A stretch of 64,000 nucleotides of DNA from Planktomarina sp. Its GTDB lineage: Bacteria > Pseudomonadota > Alphaproteobacteria > Rhodobacterales > Rhodobacteraceae. The translations under genes were made by a program, and so were the position numbers. How positions within the stretch are numbered: the stretch's first letter is position 1; each line of letters opens with the position of its first letter. The notes below the pieces were generated by a model. That model ran no database searches and was not told where the DNA came from. It was given only the letters and a program-made list of their open reading frames with translations. The stretch is from contig JADHLF010000005.1 of the NCBI GenBank assembly GCA_016780825.1, positions 1 through 64,000 of the forward strand. Reading direction: 5' to 3'. Positions 1 through 6,895 of this stretch are shown one piece after another.

Positions 1-275
1 CCCAATTCAGTGATGGCATAGTCAACGCGCGGTGGCGTGCTCGGGGTGACTTTTCGGCTCACAAGTCCGTCACGCTCCAGTTTGCGTAGGGTTTGCGTGA
101 GCATTCTTTGCGAAATATCGGGAATGGCACGCTGTAATTGCGAGAACCTCTGCCCACCTTCACGGAGTTGCAATATCACCAACAGGCTCCATTTATCCCC
201 TATTTGCGCCAAGATCGTACGAACAGGGCAAAGGTCAAGCCCCAGTTTTTTCTCAATTTCTTCTCTTTTTTTCAT
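1..275 (-). CDS. HxlR-family transcriptional regulator, C-terminus cut by window edge
   Basis: Reading leftward from an ATG at 275 gives an uninterrupted frame of 91 codons that leaves the window without a stop. After a short Lys/Glu-rich start come CPVRTILAQIGDKWSLLVIL, then a winged-helix region with FSQLQRAIPDISQRMLTQTL and a wing ending VDYAITEL. The C-P-V-R start, the KWSLLVI segment and the I-S-Q-R-M-L recognition helix are typical of HxlR (MarR-like winged helix) regulators, often thiol-, aldehyde- or quinone-responsive. The single early Cys is the residue that senses in several family members. It faces the SnoaL-like gene across 118 bases carrying a direct repeat, so it probably controls that gene and itself. 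The inducer cannot be told. Confidence 0.85.
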   Translation of the reverse strand, partial: MKKREEIEKKLGLDLCPVRTILAQIGDKWSLLVILQLREGGQRFSQLQRAIPDISQRMLTQTLRKLERDGLVSRKVTPSTPPRVDYAITEL

Positions 276-287
276 TTTTCATCCGGT

Positions 288-320
288 TACTAAAAAGTGC
301 CTACTTACTATTAGTGCCTA
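288..320. promoter_or_regulatory. Tandem operator-like repeat between regulator and SnoaL-like gene
   Basis: TACTAAAAAGTGCCTA (288-303) is followed by TACTATTAGTGCCTA (306-320). Both carry TACT, three to four A/T bases and AGTGCCTA, and the AGTGCCTA units begin 17 bases apart, less than two helical turns. TACT...AGT(A/G) half-sites with an AT spacer resemble operators reported for HxlR/YodB-type regulators. Position between divergent genes makes this the likely operator of the 1-275 regulator. Binding itself is inferred. Confidence 0.5.
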
Positions 321-393
321 TTATTTCTATATCTATGTCATCTGCTGATGCAGCGTAAACCCTTTTTTCAAATTATTCCCAAGGAGAAATAAA

Positions 394-1227
394 ATGTCCA
401 ACTCACTCACCGGATTGACACTTGCCACAACCCTCTCCCTCGCTGGCGCGGCAGTCGCGGCGCAAGGCCTCAGCCAAAAAGATCTGGCACGCGGTCTGCT
501 GGAGCGCGGCCTGGCGCAGGGCGATCGCGGTTTTATCATGGATCATGTGGCAGAGGGGTATATCCAGCATAACCCACAGGCCGCCGATCGTCGGCAAGGG
601 CTGCTGGATTTTGTGGACTTCATTCAAACCATGGATCCGCCCATGCAGGTCACACCGCTTCGGGTAATCACCGATGGTGCCTACACTGTAGTGCATCAAG
701 ACTCTGAATTCTTCGGCCCAAAGGTGATAATTGATGTCTTCCGCTTTGAAGATGGGAAAATTGCCGAGCATTGGGACAGCATCCAAGACCGCGTCACCAA
801 AACCGCCAATGGTCGCACCATGACCGACGGGGCGACAGAGATTTCTGATCTGGATAAAACCGAGGCAAACAAAGCCCTGGTCCAAGCCTTAGTTTCGGAT
901 GTCTTAATCGGCGGTAATATCGCTAAAATCGACAGCGATATCAGACCTGATTATCGCCAGCACAATCCTTATGTTGCCGATACCAGAGACGGGCTGAAGC
1001 AATTTATCTCTTATTTGGCCGACAACAACATTGCCTTTGGCTATGAGAAGGTGCACCTAACTTTAGCCGAAGGCAATTTCGTATTCACCCAATCTGAAGG
1101 CATCTACGACGGCGCCGCCACCGCATTTTATGATCTGTGGCGCGTTGAAGAAGGAAAAATTGCCGAGCATTGGGATGTTGTTCAAACCATTCCAACAGAG
1201 TTTGCCCGCGACAACGGCATGTTCTAA
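394..1227 (+). CDS. Exported protein with two SnoaL-like (NTF2-fold) domains
   Basis: 277 residues. AAGGAGAAATAAA just upstream of the ATG is a strong ribosome binding site. Residues 1-23 form a signal peptide (LTLATTLSLAGAAVAA), so the product is probably periplasmic. The rest is an internal duplication: YIQHNPQAADRRQGL near residue 55 matches YRQHNPYVADTRDGL near residue 190, and FEDGKIAEHWDSIQ matches VEEGKIAEHWDVVQ at the two domain ends. The QHNP and GKIAEHWD signatures belong to the SnoaL-like polyketide-cyclase/NTF2 superfamily, where many members have no known substrate. The two copies are clearly diverged. The neighbouring HxlR regulator suggests induction by a reactive compound. Enzymatic function is not determinable. 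Confidence 0.8.
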   Translation: MSNSLTGLTLATTLSLAGAAVAAQGLSQKDLARGLLERGLAQGDRGFIMDHVAEGYIQHNPQAADRRQGLLDFVDFIQTMDPPMQVTPLRVITDGAYTVVHQDSEFFGPKVIIDVFRFEDGKIAEHWDSIQDRVTKTANGRTMTDGATEISDLDKTEANKALVQALVSDVLIGGNIAKIDSDIRPDYRQHNPYVADTRDGLKQFISYLADNNIAFGYEKVHLTLAEGNFVFTQSEGIYDGAATAFYDLWRVEEGKIAEHWDVVQTIPTEFARDNGMF

Positions 1228-1234
1228 ATCACTG

Positions 1235-1268
1235 CCCGCTTACCTGCGACCAAAAGCAGGTAAGCGGG
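1235..1268. terminator. Hairpin between convergent SnoaL-like gene and secA
   Basis: CCCGCTTACCTGC (1235-1247) pairs perfectly with GCAGGTAAGCGGG (1256-1268) around an 8-base loop: a 13-bp stem in the 57-base gap between two convergent genes. No T-run follows on either strand, so it may act as a 3'-end stabiliser or a weak bidirectional terminator. Confidence 0.6.
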
Positions 1269-1284
1269 ATGGCGCAAGCCTATG

Positions 1285-3972
1285 CTACAATTTGCCGTGG
1301 CAATGCTTGAATTTCTTCCCAGACCCGCAAGGGCAGGCCTCATTTCGACCGGGGTTACCCCAGGTGGCACGATCATTTTCATCGAAAGTACCAGGTTCTG
1401 ACGGCTTGGCGTCCTGCGATTGCGCCGCCGCTGCTGCAATGGCGGCTTGTTGCCGGGCCATTTCTTCCATAATCGCCCTTTGCTCTTCGGCCGAGCGCAT
1501 CCGCACATGCGCCAAAAGCTGGGTCACCCGCTCACGCAGACCGTCAAGCAGATTCTGAAACAGTTGGAAGGCTTCAGATTTATACTCATTAAGCGGATCA
1601 CGTTGCGCATAGCTGCGAAACCCAACGACAGAGCGTAGGTGCTCCAGCGTCAGCAAATGCTCTCGCCATTTGCTATCAATGGTTTCGAGCAAAATTTGCT
1701 TCTCAATCATCCGCATGTTTTCAGGCCCGAACTCAACCGCTTTGCGGGCCATAAAATCATCACTCAGGTCTTCGAGCTTTTCGCGGATTGTGTCATCATC
1801 GACGCCTTCTTCCGCCGCCCAGGCCACCACGGGCGCATCAAGCCCTAAGTTTTCTGCAAGAGCCGCTTGTAGTCCCTCTACGTCCCATTGATCCGCATAA
1901 GATTTTGGCGGCATAAATTGCGTCACTAAATCATCAATAACCTGATGGCGCATATCTTGGGTGATTTCTGCCAAATCATCGGCTTCCATGATCTCGCGCC
2001 GTTGACCGAAAATCACTTTACGCTGATCATTCATCACATCATCGAATTTCAAAAGCTGTTTGCGGATGTCAAAGTTGCGACCTTCCACTTTGGCCTGTGC
2101 GCGTTCCAGAGATTTATTGACCCAAGGGTGCACAATCGCCTCGCCCTCTTTCATGCCCAAAGTATTGAGCACTTTTTCCAAGCGCTCCGAACCGAAAATT
2201 CGCATCAAGTCATCATCCAATGACAGGAAAAAGGAGCTCCGGCCAGGATCCCCTTGCCGTCCAGATCGACCACGCAATTGGTTATCAATGCGGCGCGACT
2301 CGTGCCGTTCGGTGGCCAAAACATAAAGTCCGCCAGCCTCTTTGACCGCCTGCTCATCGCTGGCGTGTTCTTCTTCGATCCGGCTGCGAATCTCATCAGG
2401 GTTCGCCTCTGGGTCCGCCGCAATAGCCTCCATAATGGAAAACTCAACATTGCCACCCAATTTGATATCTGTACCCCGCCCAGCCATATTGGTCGCAATC
2501 GTCACCGCACCCAGCTTGCCTGCATCGGCGACGATTTTGGCCTCTTGCTCGTGCTGACGCGCGTTCAAAACATTGTGGGTGATACCAGCAGCGGTCAATA
2601 GTTTTGACAAAAACTCTGACTTCTCAATTGAGGTTGTGCCGACCAACACAGGTTGCTTTTTGGCATGGGCCGTCTTGATGGCTTCCACCACAGCATTGTA
2701 TTTTTCACCGGCGGTTCGGTAGACTTGATCATCCTCATCCACCCGTGCCACAGCGCGATTGGTGGGCACCTCCACAACACCCAGACCATAAATTTCATGA
2801 AATTCATCCGCCTCGGTCAAGGCTGTGCCCGTCATGCCGCCCAATTTATCGTATAGGCGGAAGTAATTTTGAAAGGTGACCGAAGCCAAAGTGACATTTT
2901 CGGCCTGGATGGTGCAGCCTTCCTTAGCTTCAATGGCCTGATGCAACCCATCGGAGAGGCGCCGACCAGCCATCATCCGGCCGGTAAACTCATCGATCAA
3001 AACCACTTCACCATCCCGCACGATATAATCTTTATCGCGGGTGAAAAGCTTATGCGCCCGCAGGCCTTGGTTGACGTGGTGCACAATCGTAGTGCTTTCA
3101 GGATCATAGAGCGATTGACCTTCCGGCAAAATGCCCTTGCCACTCAGAACCTCTTCCAACCATTCGTTGCCTTCGTCGGTGAAGGTCACATTTTTGGTCT
3201 TTTCGTCTAAGGTATAATGGGCCGCCAAAACATCTGGAATCAGCTGATCGATGGTTTTGTACAGCTCCGAGCGATCTTGCGACGGGCCAGAAATAATCAG
3301 CGGAGTGCGCGCCTCATCAATCAAAATCGAATCCACCTCATCCACAATTGCGAAATTGTGGAATCGTTGATGCATTTGTCTCAACTCGGCCTTCATATTA
3401 TCGCGCAGATAATCAAACCCAAGCTCGTTATTCGTCGCATAGGTGACATCACAGGCATAGGCCGCTGCCTTTTCATTGTCGGGCTGCTGAGGGTAAACGA
3501 CCCCTGTGGACAGGCCCAAGGCCCCATAGACTTTTGACATCCAATCCGCATCGCGGCGCGCCAAATAGTCGTTGACCGTAACAATATGCACACCCTTGCC
3601 GGTCAACGCATTGAGATAGGCCGGGAAGGTGGCCACCAAGGTTTTGCCCTCACCCGTTTTCATTTCTGCGATATTGCCTTGATGCAAAAATATGCCACCC
3701 ATCAGCTGCACATCAAAGGCACGCAGACCCAAGGCGCGCTTGGCGGCCTCGCGGCAATTGGCAAAAGCCTCTGGCAGCAGGCTGTTTAAATCCTCACCAG
3801 AAACGGCGCGGGCGCGCAGATCAGCCGTCTTGGCCACCAGACCCTCATCGCTCAGAGCCTCAAACTCAGGTTCAAGCGCATTGATCTGTTCGATCAACGG
3901 CCGGGTCGCTTTGACCTTGCGATCATTTGGTGTGCCAAAAACTTTTTTGGCAAGTGTTCCTAGACCCAGCAT
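1285..3972 (-). CDS. secA: Preprotein translocase ATPase SecA
   Basis: 895 residues, the usual SecA length. SecA is the peripheral motor that pushes unfolded preproteins through SecYEG. Visible in order: N-terminal Q-motif region, Walker A MKTGEGKTLVA near residue 105, Walker B IVDEVDSILIDEARTPLI near residue 210, preprotein cross-linking domain, second helicase lobe with TNMAGRGTDIKLGG and QLRGRSGRQGDPG, helical scaffold, and a C-terminal zinc-binding CPCGSGKKFKHCHG that binds SecB/ribosomes. The presence of secB at 58.5 kb fits. Between Q-rich MARQQAAIAAAAAQ and the zinc tail lies the normal flexible linker. It is divergent from the exported parvulin gene at 4161. Confidence 0.98.
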   Translation of the reverse strand: MLGLGTLAKKVFGTPNDRKVKATRPLIEQINALEPEFEALSDEGLVAKTADLRARAVSGEDLNSLLPEAFANCREAAKRALGLRAFDVQLMGGIFLHQGNIAEMKTGEGKTLVATFPAYLNALTGKGVHIVTVNDYLARRDADWMSKVYGALGLSTGVVYPQQPDNEKAAAYACDVTYATNNELGFDYLRDNMKAELRQMHQRFHNFAIVDEVDSILIDEARTPLIISGPSQDRSELYKTIDQLIPDVLAAHYTLDEKTKNVTFTDEGNEWLEEVLSGKGILPEGQSLYDPESTTIVHHVNQGLRAHKLFTRDKDYIVRDGEVVLIDEFTGRMMAGRRLSDGLHQAIEAKEGCTIQAENVTLASVTFQNYFRLYDKLGGMTGTALTEADEFHEIYGLGVVEVPTNRAVARVDEDDQVYRTAGEKYNAVVEAIKTAHAKKQPVLVGTTSIEKSEFLSKLLTAAGITHNVLNARQHEQEAKIVADAGKLGAVTIATNMAGRGTDIKLGGNVEFSIMEAIAADPEANPDEIRSRIEEEHASDEQAVKEAGGLYVLATERHESRRIDNQLRGRSGRQGDPGRSSFFLSLDDDLMRIFGSERLEKVLNTLGMKEGEAIVHPWVNKSLERAQAKVEGRNFDIRKQLLKFDDVMNDQRKVIFGQRREIMEADDLAEITQDMRHQVIDDLVTQFMPPKSYADQWDVEGLQAALAENLGLDAPVVAWAAEEGVDDDTIREKLEDLSDDFMARKAVEFGPENMRMIEKQILLETIDSKWREHLLTLEHLRSVVGFRSYAQRDPLNEYKSEAFQLFQNLLDGLRERVTQLLAHVRMRSAEEQRAIMEEMARQQAAIAAAAAQSQDAKPSEPGTFDENDRATWGNPGRNEACPCGSGKKFKHCHGKL

Positions 3973-4160
3973 ATTCGCCCCGCATGGTTATTCAAATCAA
4001 ATGAGGGATTTGCTTGCCCACCGCGCCACCGCAGCTTATGAAAAGCCAAAGACGCATGCAGAGTTGAGCTGGCCCCCTCAGGGCCACCCAAACGATGTAT
4101 GGGTCTCGCATTACAGTGTCAACGGCACGGGTGATTCCGTGTGCTTCAAAGGATGAAACA

Positions 4161-4991
4161 ATGGCAAAATTAAACACAATTTTCCGCAACATAGCCTTAA
4201 CTTTGTTCTTATCCACACCCTTGGCCGCGCAAGAAGCCAATTTGACCACTGTGGTTGCCACCGTAAACGGCACAGAAATAACGCTCGCGCATGTGCTCGA
4301 CATCAAGCGACAGCTTCCAGAGCAATACAAAAACCTTGAAGACAGCGTATTGTTCAATGGAATAATCGAACAATTGGTTCAGCAACAACTCTTGGCCAGC
4401 TCCGTTGAGACACCGCCAAGCTGGCTGCCCACAGCGATGGAAAATCAAGAGCGCAACCTGCTGTCAACAACGGTGATTGAGGATATTCGCGCAGGCGCGC
4501 TCAGTGAGGCGGCCCTTCAAACTGCCTATGACGCCAGATTTCCGGCCGGTGAAGGCGAGGAAGAGTATCAAGCCTCACATATCTTGCTGGAAACGGAGGA
4601 CAAAGCACGGGATCTCTTAAAGCTTTTGAATGAGGGTGCCGATTTCGCAACGCTCGCCCAAGAACATTCGACTGGCCCCTCTGGCCCGCGGGGTGGTGAT
4701 TTGGGCTGGTTTGGTAAGGGTCAAATGGTGCCTGCCTTTGAAAATGCCGTGCTGAACATGGAGCCCGGCACCTATGCTGGCCCGGTACAAACCCAATTTG
4801 GCTATCATCTTATCTTTTTGAGAGACCGCCGCGTTATGGCGCCCCCCAGCTTGGAAGAGATGCGCGGAGAGCTGGAAGTTGAGCTGCAAAATGCCGCAGT
4901 CGAGGCACATTTGCGCGCCTTAATGGATGGCGCGGATGTGAACCTGTCGACCGATGGTATTGACCCCTCAGTGCTGTCAACCTTGGATTAA
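4161..4991 (+). CDS. Exported parvulin-type peptidyl-prolyl isomerase
   Basis: 276 residues from the ATG at 4161, preceded by AAAGGATG; an in-frame ATG at 4095 lies upstream but lacks a binding site and would put residues ahead of the signal peptide. Residues 1-22 (FRNIALTLFLSTPLAAQ) are a Sec signal peptide. A SurA/PrsA-like N-terminal helical region (VNGTEITLAHVLDIKRQLP) is followed by a rotamase domain: ASHILLETEDKARDLL, ADFATLAQEHSTGPS, GGDLGWFGKGQMVPAFE and FGYHLIFL. It should catalyse prolyl isomerisation and assist folding of secreted proteins in the periplasm. Its place back-to-back with secA fits a role in export. It is followed 7 bases later by argJ. Confidence 0.9.
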   Translation: MAKLNTIFRNIALTLFLSTPLAAQEANLTTVVATVNGTEITLAHVLDIKRQLPEQYKNLEDSVLFNGIIEQLVQQQLLASSVETPPSWLPTAMENQERNLLSTTVIEDIRAGALSEAALQTAYDARFPAGEGEEEYQASHILLETEDKARDLLKLLNEGADFATLAQEHSTGPSGPRGGDLGWFGKGQMVPAFENAVLNMEPGTYAGPVQTQFGYHLIFLRDRRVMAPPSLEEMRGELEVELQNAAVEAHLRALMDGADVNLSTDGIDPSVLSTLD

Positions 4992-4998
4992 TAATCTC

Positions 4999-6216
4999 AT
5001 GACACAGATATCGCCCCTGGCCCCCGCAAATTTTCCAGATCTGCCCATCATTGACGGGGTGCGCTTTGCCACCGCCGCCGCTGGGGTGAGATACCCCGGA
5101 CGGGCAGACGTCATGCTGGCCGCCATTGTACCTGGGGCGACCATCGCGGGCGTCTTCACCCGCTCGGCGACCCGCGCGGCCAGCATATTGGATTGCCAAG
5201 ACAAAATTGGCGGCGATATGTCCAAAGGGGCGGCAATACTTGTCAACTCCGGCAATGCGAACGCTTTCACCGGTGCTGCAGGAAAGGCCTCAGTTGATCG
5301 CATCTGTGCCGAGGTCGCCGCCCGGCTCAATATCCCCGCAAATGCCGTTTTCACCTCCTCAACCGGAGTGATTGGTGAGGTCTTGCCGGATCACAAAATC
5401 ACCGATTGCCTGGACCAATTGACAGCCTCCCTAAGCCCAACGGCGCAGCAAGAGGCCGCACGGGCCATTATGACAACTGACACCTTTCCCAAAGGTGCGT
5501 CGAAGACAGTGCAGATAGATGGACAGCCCGTCACGATCAGCGGCTTTGCCAAAGGCTCAGGCATGATCGCTCCAGATATGGCGACGATGCTGGTTTATAT
5601 CTTCACAGATGCGAAAATTCCCCAGCCCGATTTGCAAGAAATGCTTGGGAATTTGACCAATCAAACCTTTAATTGCATCACCGTCGATAGCGACACCTCA
5701 ACCTCTGATGCGCTGATCTGCGCTGCAACCGGAACATCGGGTGTAGATGTCACCCAGAGCGATGATTTCGCAGATGCGTTGAAACAGGTCATGCTTGATC
5801 TGGCCCATCAAGTGGTCAAAGACGGCGAGGGTGCAACAAAATTTGTGACTGTTGAAGTGACTGGCGCCAGCAGCGAAAGCGACGCTCGCAAAGTGGCGAT
5901 GTCTATCGCCAACTCGCCCTTGGTCAAAACGGCGATTGCAGGTGAAGATCCAAACTGGGGCCGCATTGTCATGGCTGTTGGGAAATCCGGTGCCGCGGCC
6001 GACCGCGACCGTCTCTCTATTTGGTTTGGGCCGCATCTTGTGGCCGAAAATGGGTGGGTTGCCGCCAGCTATACCGAAGAAGCAGGCGCCAGCTACATGC
6101 AGCAAGCTGAATTGCATATTCGTACAGATCTAGGTGTCGGCACCGCGCAAACAACGGTTTGGACCTGTGATTTAACGCATCGCTATATTGAGATCAACGC
6201 GGACTATCGCTCGTGA
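4999..6216 (+). CDS. argJ: Bifunctional glutamate N-acetyltransferase / amino-acid N-acetyltransferase ArgJ
   Basis: 405 residues from ATG 4999. ArgJ transfers the acetyl group from N-acetylornithine to glutamate in the cyclic arginine pathway, and can also use acetyl-CoA. The precursor cleaves itself before a Thr that becomes the nucleophile: here KGSGMIAPDMATML puts the cut at Ala195-Thr196. Other family blocks are VNSGNANAFTG (82-92), SSTGVIGEVLP (120-130), TVDSDTSTSD, and GEDPNWGRIVMAVGKSG near residue 320. It follows the parvulin gene by 7 bases and overlaps mutT by 4 bases (GTGA), so all three may be co-transcribed. argG at 35 kb supplies a later step of the same pathway. Confidence 0.96.
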   Translation: MTQISPLAPANFPDLPIIDGVRFATAAAGVRYPGRADVMLAAIVPGATIAGVFTRSATRAASILDCQDKIGGDMSKGAAILVNSGNANAFTGAAGKASVDRICAEVAARLNIPANAVFTSSTGVIGEVLPDHKITDCLDQLTASLSPTAQQEAARAIMTTDTFPKGASKTVQIDGQPVTISGFAKGSGMIAPDMATMLVYIFTDAKIPQPDLQEMLGNLTNQTFNCITVDSDTSTSDALICAATGTSGVDVTQSDDFADALKQVMLDLAHQVVKDGEGATKFVTVEVTGASSESDARKVAMSIANSPLVKTAIAGEDPNWGRIVMAVGKSGAAADRDRLSIWFGPHLVAENGWVAASYTEEAGASYMQQAELHIRTDLGVGTAQTTVWTCDLTHRYIEINADYRS

Positions 6217-6611
6217 AAACGATACTCGTCTCTGCGGTTGCCTTGATCGATACCGATGGTCGCGTGCTTTTGGCACAGCGTCCCGAGGGGAAATCTATGG
6301 CTGGCCTTTGGGAGTTTCCCGGCGGCAAGGTCGAATCAGGAGAAACGCCTGAGGCCGCCTTGATCCGGGAATTGGAAGAGGAATTGGGCATTTGCACCTG
6401 GCAAAGCTGCCTTGCCCCGCTCACCTTTGCCAGCCATGCCTATGAGGATTTTCACCTATTAATGCCGCTCTTCGCCTGCCGAAAGTGGCAAGGCGTCCCG
6501 CAACCTCAGGAAGGGCAAGCCCTAAAATGGGTTCGCAAACAAGATCTTAGATCTTATCCCATGCCTGCTGCGGATTTACCCTTGATTCCAATCCTATACG
6601 ATTGGCTCTAA
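6213..6611 (+). CDS. mutT: 8-oxo-dGTP diphosphatase MutT (Nudix)
   Basis: 132 residues, GTG start overlapping the argJ stop by four bases (translational coupling likely). The Nudix box GGKVESGETPEAALIREL followed by EEELGI fits GX5EX7REUXEEXGU exactly, and FPGGKVE plus WEFPGG are typical of MutT. The protein should hydrolyse 8-oxo-dGTP to the monophosphate and so prevent A:T to C:G mutations. Length equals E. coli MutT. Other Nudix genes in this window (31.5 and 33.1 kb) have different family signatures. Confidence 0.9.
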   Translation: MKTILVSAVALIDTDGRVLLAQRPEGKSMAGLWEFPGGKVESGETPEAALIRELEEELGICTWQSCLAPLTFASHAYEDFHLLMPLFACRKWQGVPQPQEGQALKWVRKQDLRSYPMPAADLPLIPILYDWL

Positions 6612-6684
6612 TTCTATCCGTAATCTTAGTAACTTTTACATTATTTGAATGTAATTTGGTCCCACTAGGTTTGGGAAAGATGCA

Positions 6685-6843
6685 ATGGAACAACAGGACA
6701 GCGGACGCACTCAATCAATCGTAAAAACGATAATGATCGGATCTCGGATTTTGGCCCAGGGAATTTACGCCGGCGAAACCCCGAAAGGCACAATCCAAAT
6801 TAAAATCGGTCAAAAACTATATGAGGGGCAACCCGTTTCATAG
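6685..6843 (+). CDS. Small conserved-looking hypothetical protein (52 aa)
   Basis: ATG at 6685, TAG at 6841-6843, with GGGAAAGA upstream as a possible weak binding site. The product begins MEQQDSGRTQSIVKTIMIGS, continues with a segment ILAQGIYAGETPKGTI and ends KIGQKLYEGQPVS. It has no signal peptide or membrane segment and reads like a small beta-rich domain. The gene lies between mutT and a terminator, i.e. it sits as a discrete unit rather than in random sequence. I have the impression that short proteins with a GS..VQGI...G...V.VG...Y.G.PV pattern occur in other Rhodobacteraceae, but this is recollection only. No function is proposed. Confidence 0.55.
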   Translation: MEQQDSGRTQSIVKTIMIGSRILAQGIYAGETPKGTIQIKIGQKLYEGQPVS

Positions 6844-6851
6844 GCACAAAG

Positions 6852-6883
6852 AAAAATGGCGCCCAACAGGAGCGCCATTTTTT
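6852..6883. terminator. Bidirectional intrinsic terminator between the 52-aa ORF and infB
   Basis: AAAAATGGCGC (6852-6862) and GCGCCATTTTTT (6872-6883) form a GC stem with A/T flanks around a 9-base loop. The T-run follows on the + strand and the A-run gives a T-run on the - strand, so it can end both the rightward argJ-mutT-ORF transcript and the leftward infB operon. Confidence 0.85.
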
Positions 6884-6895
6884 CATCTTTAAAAA

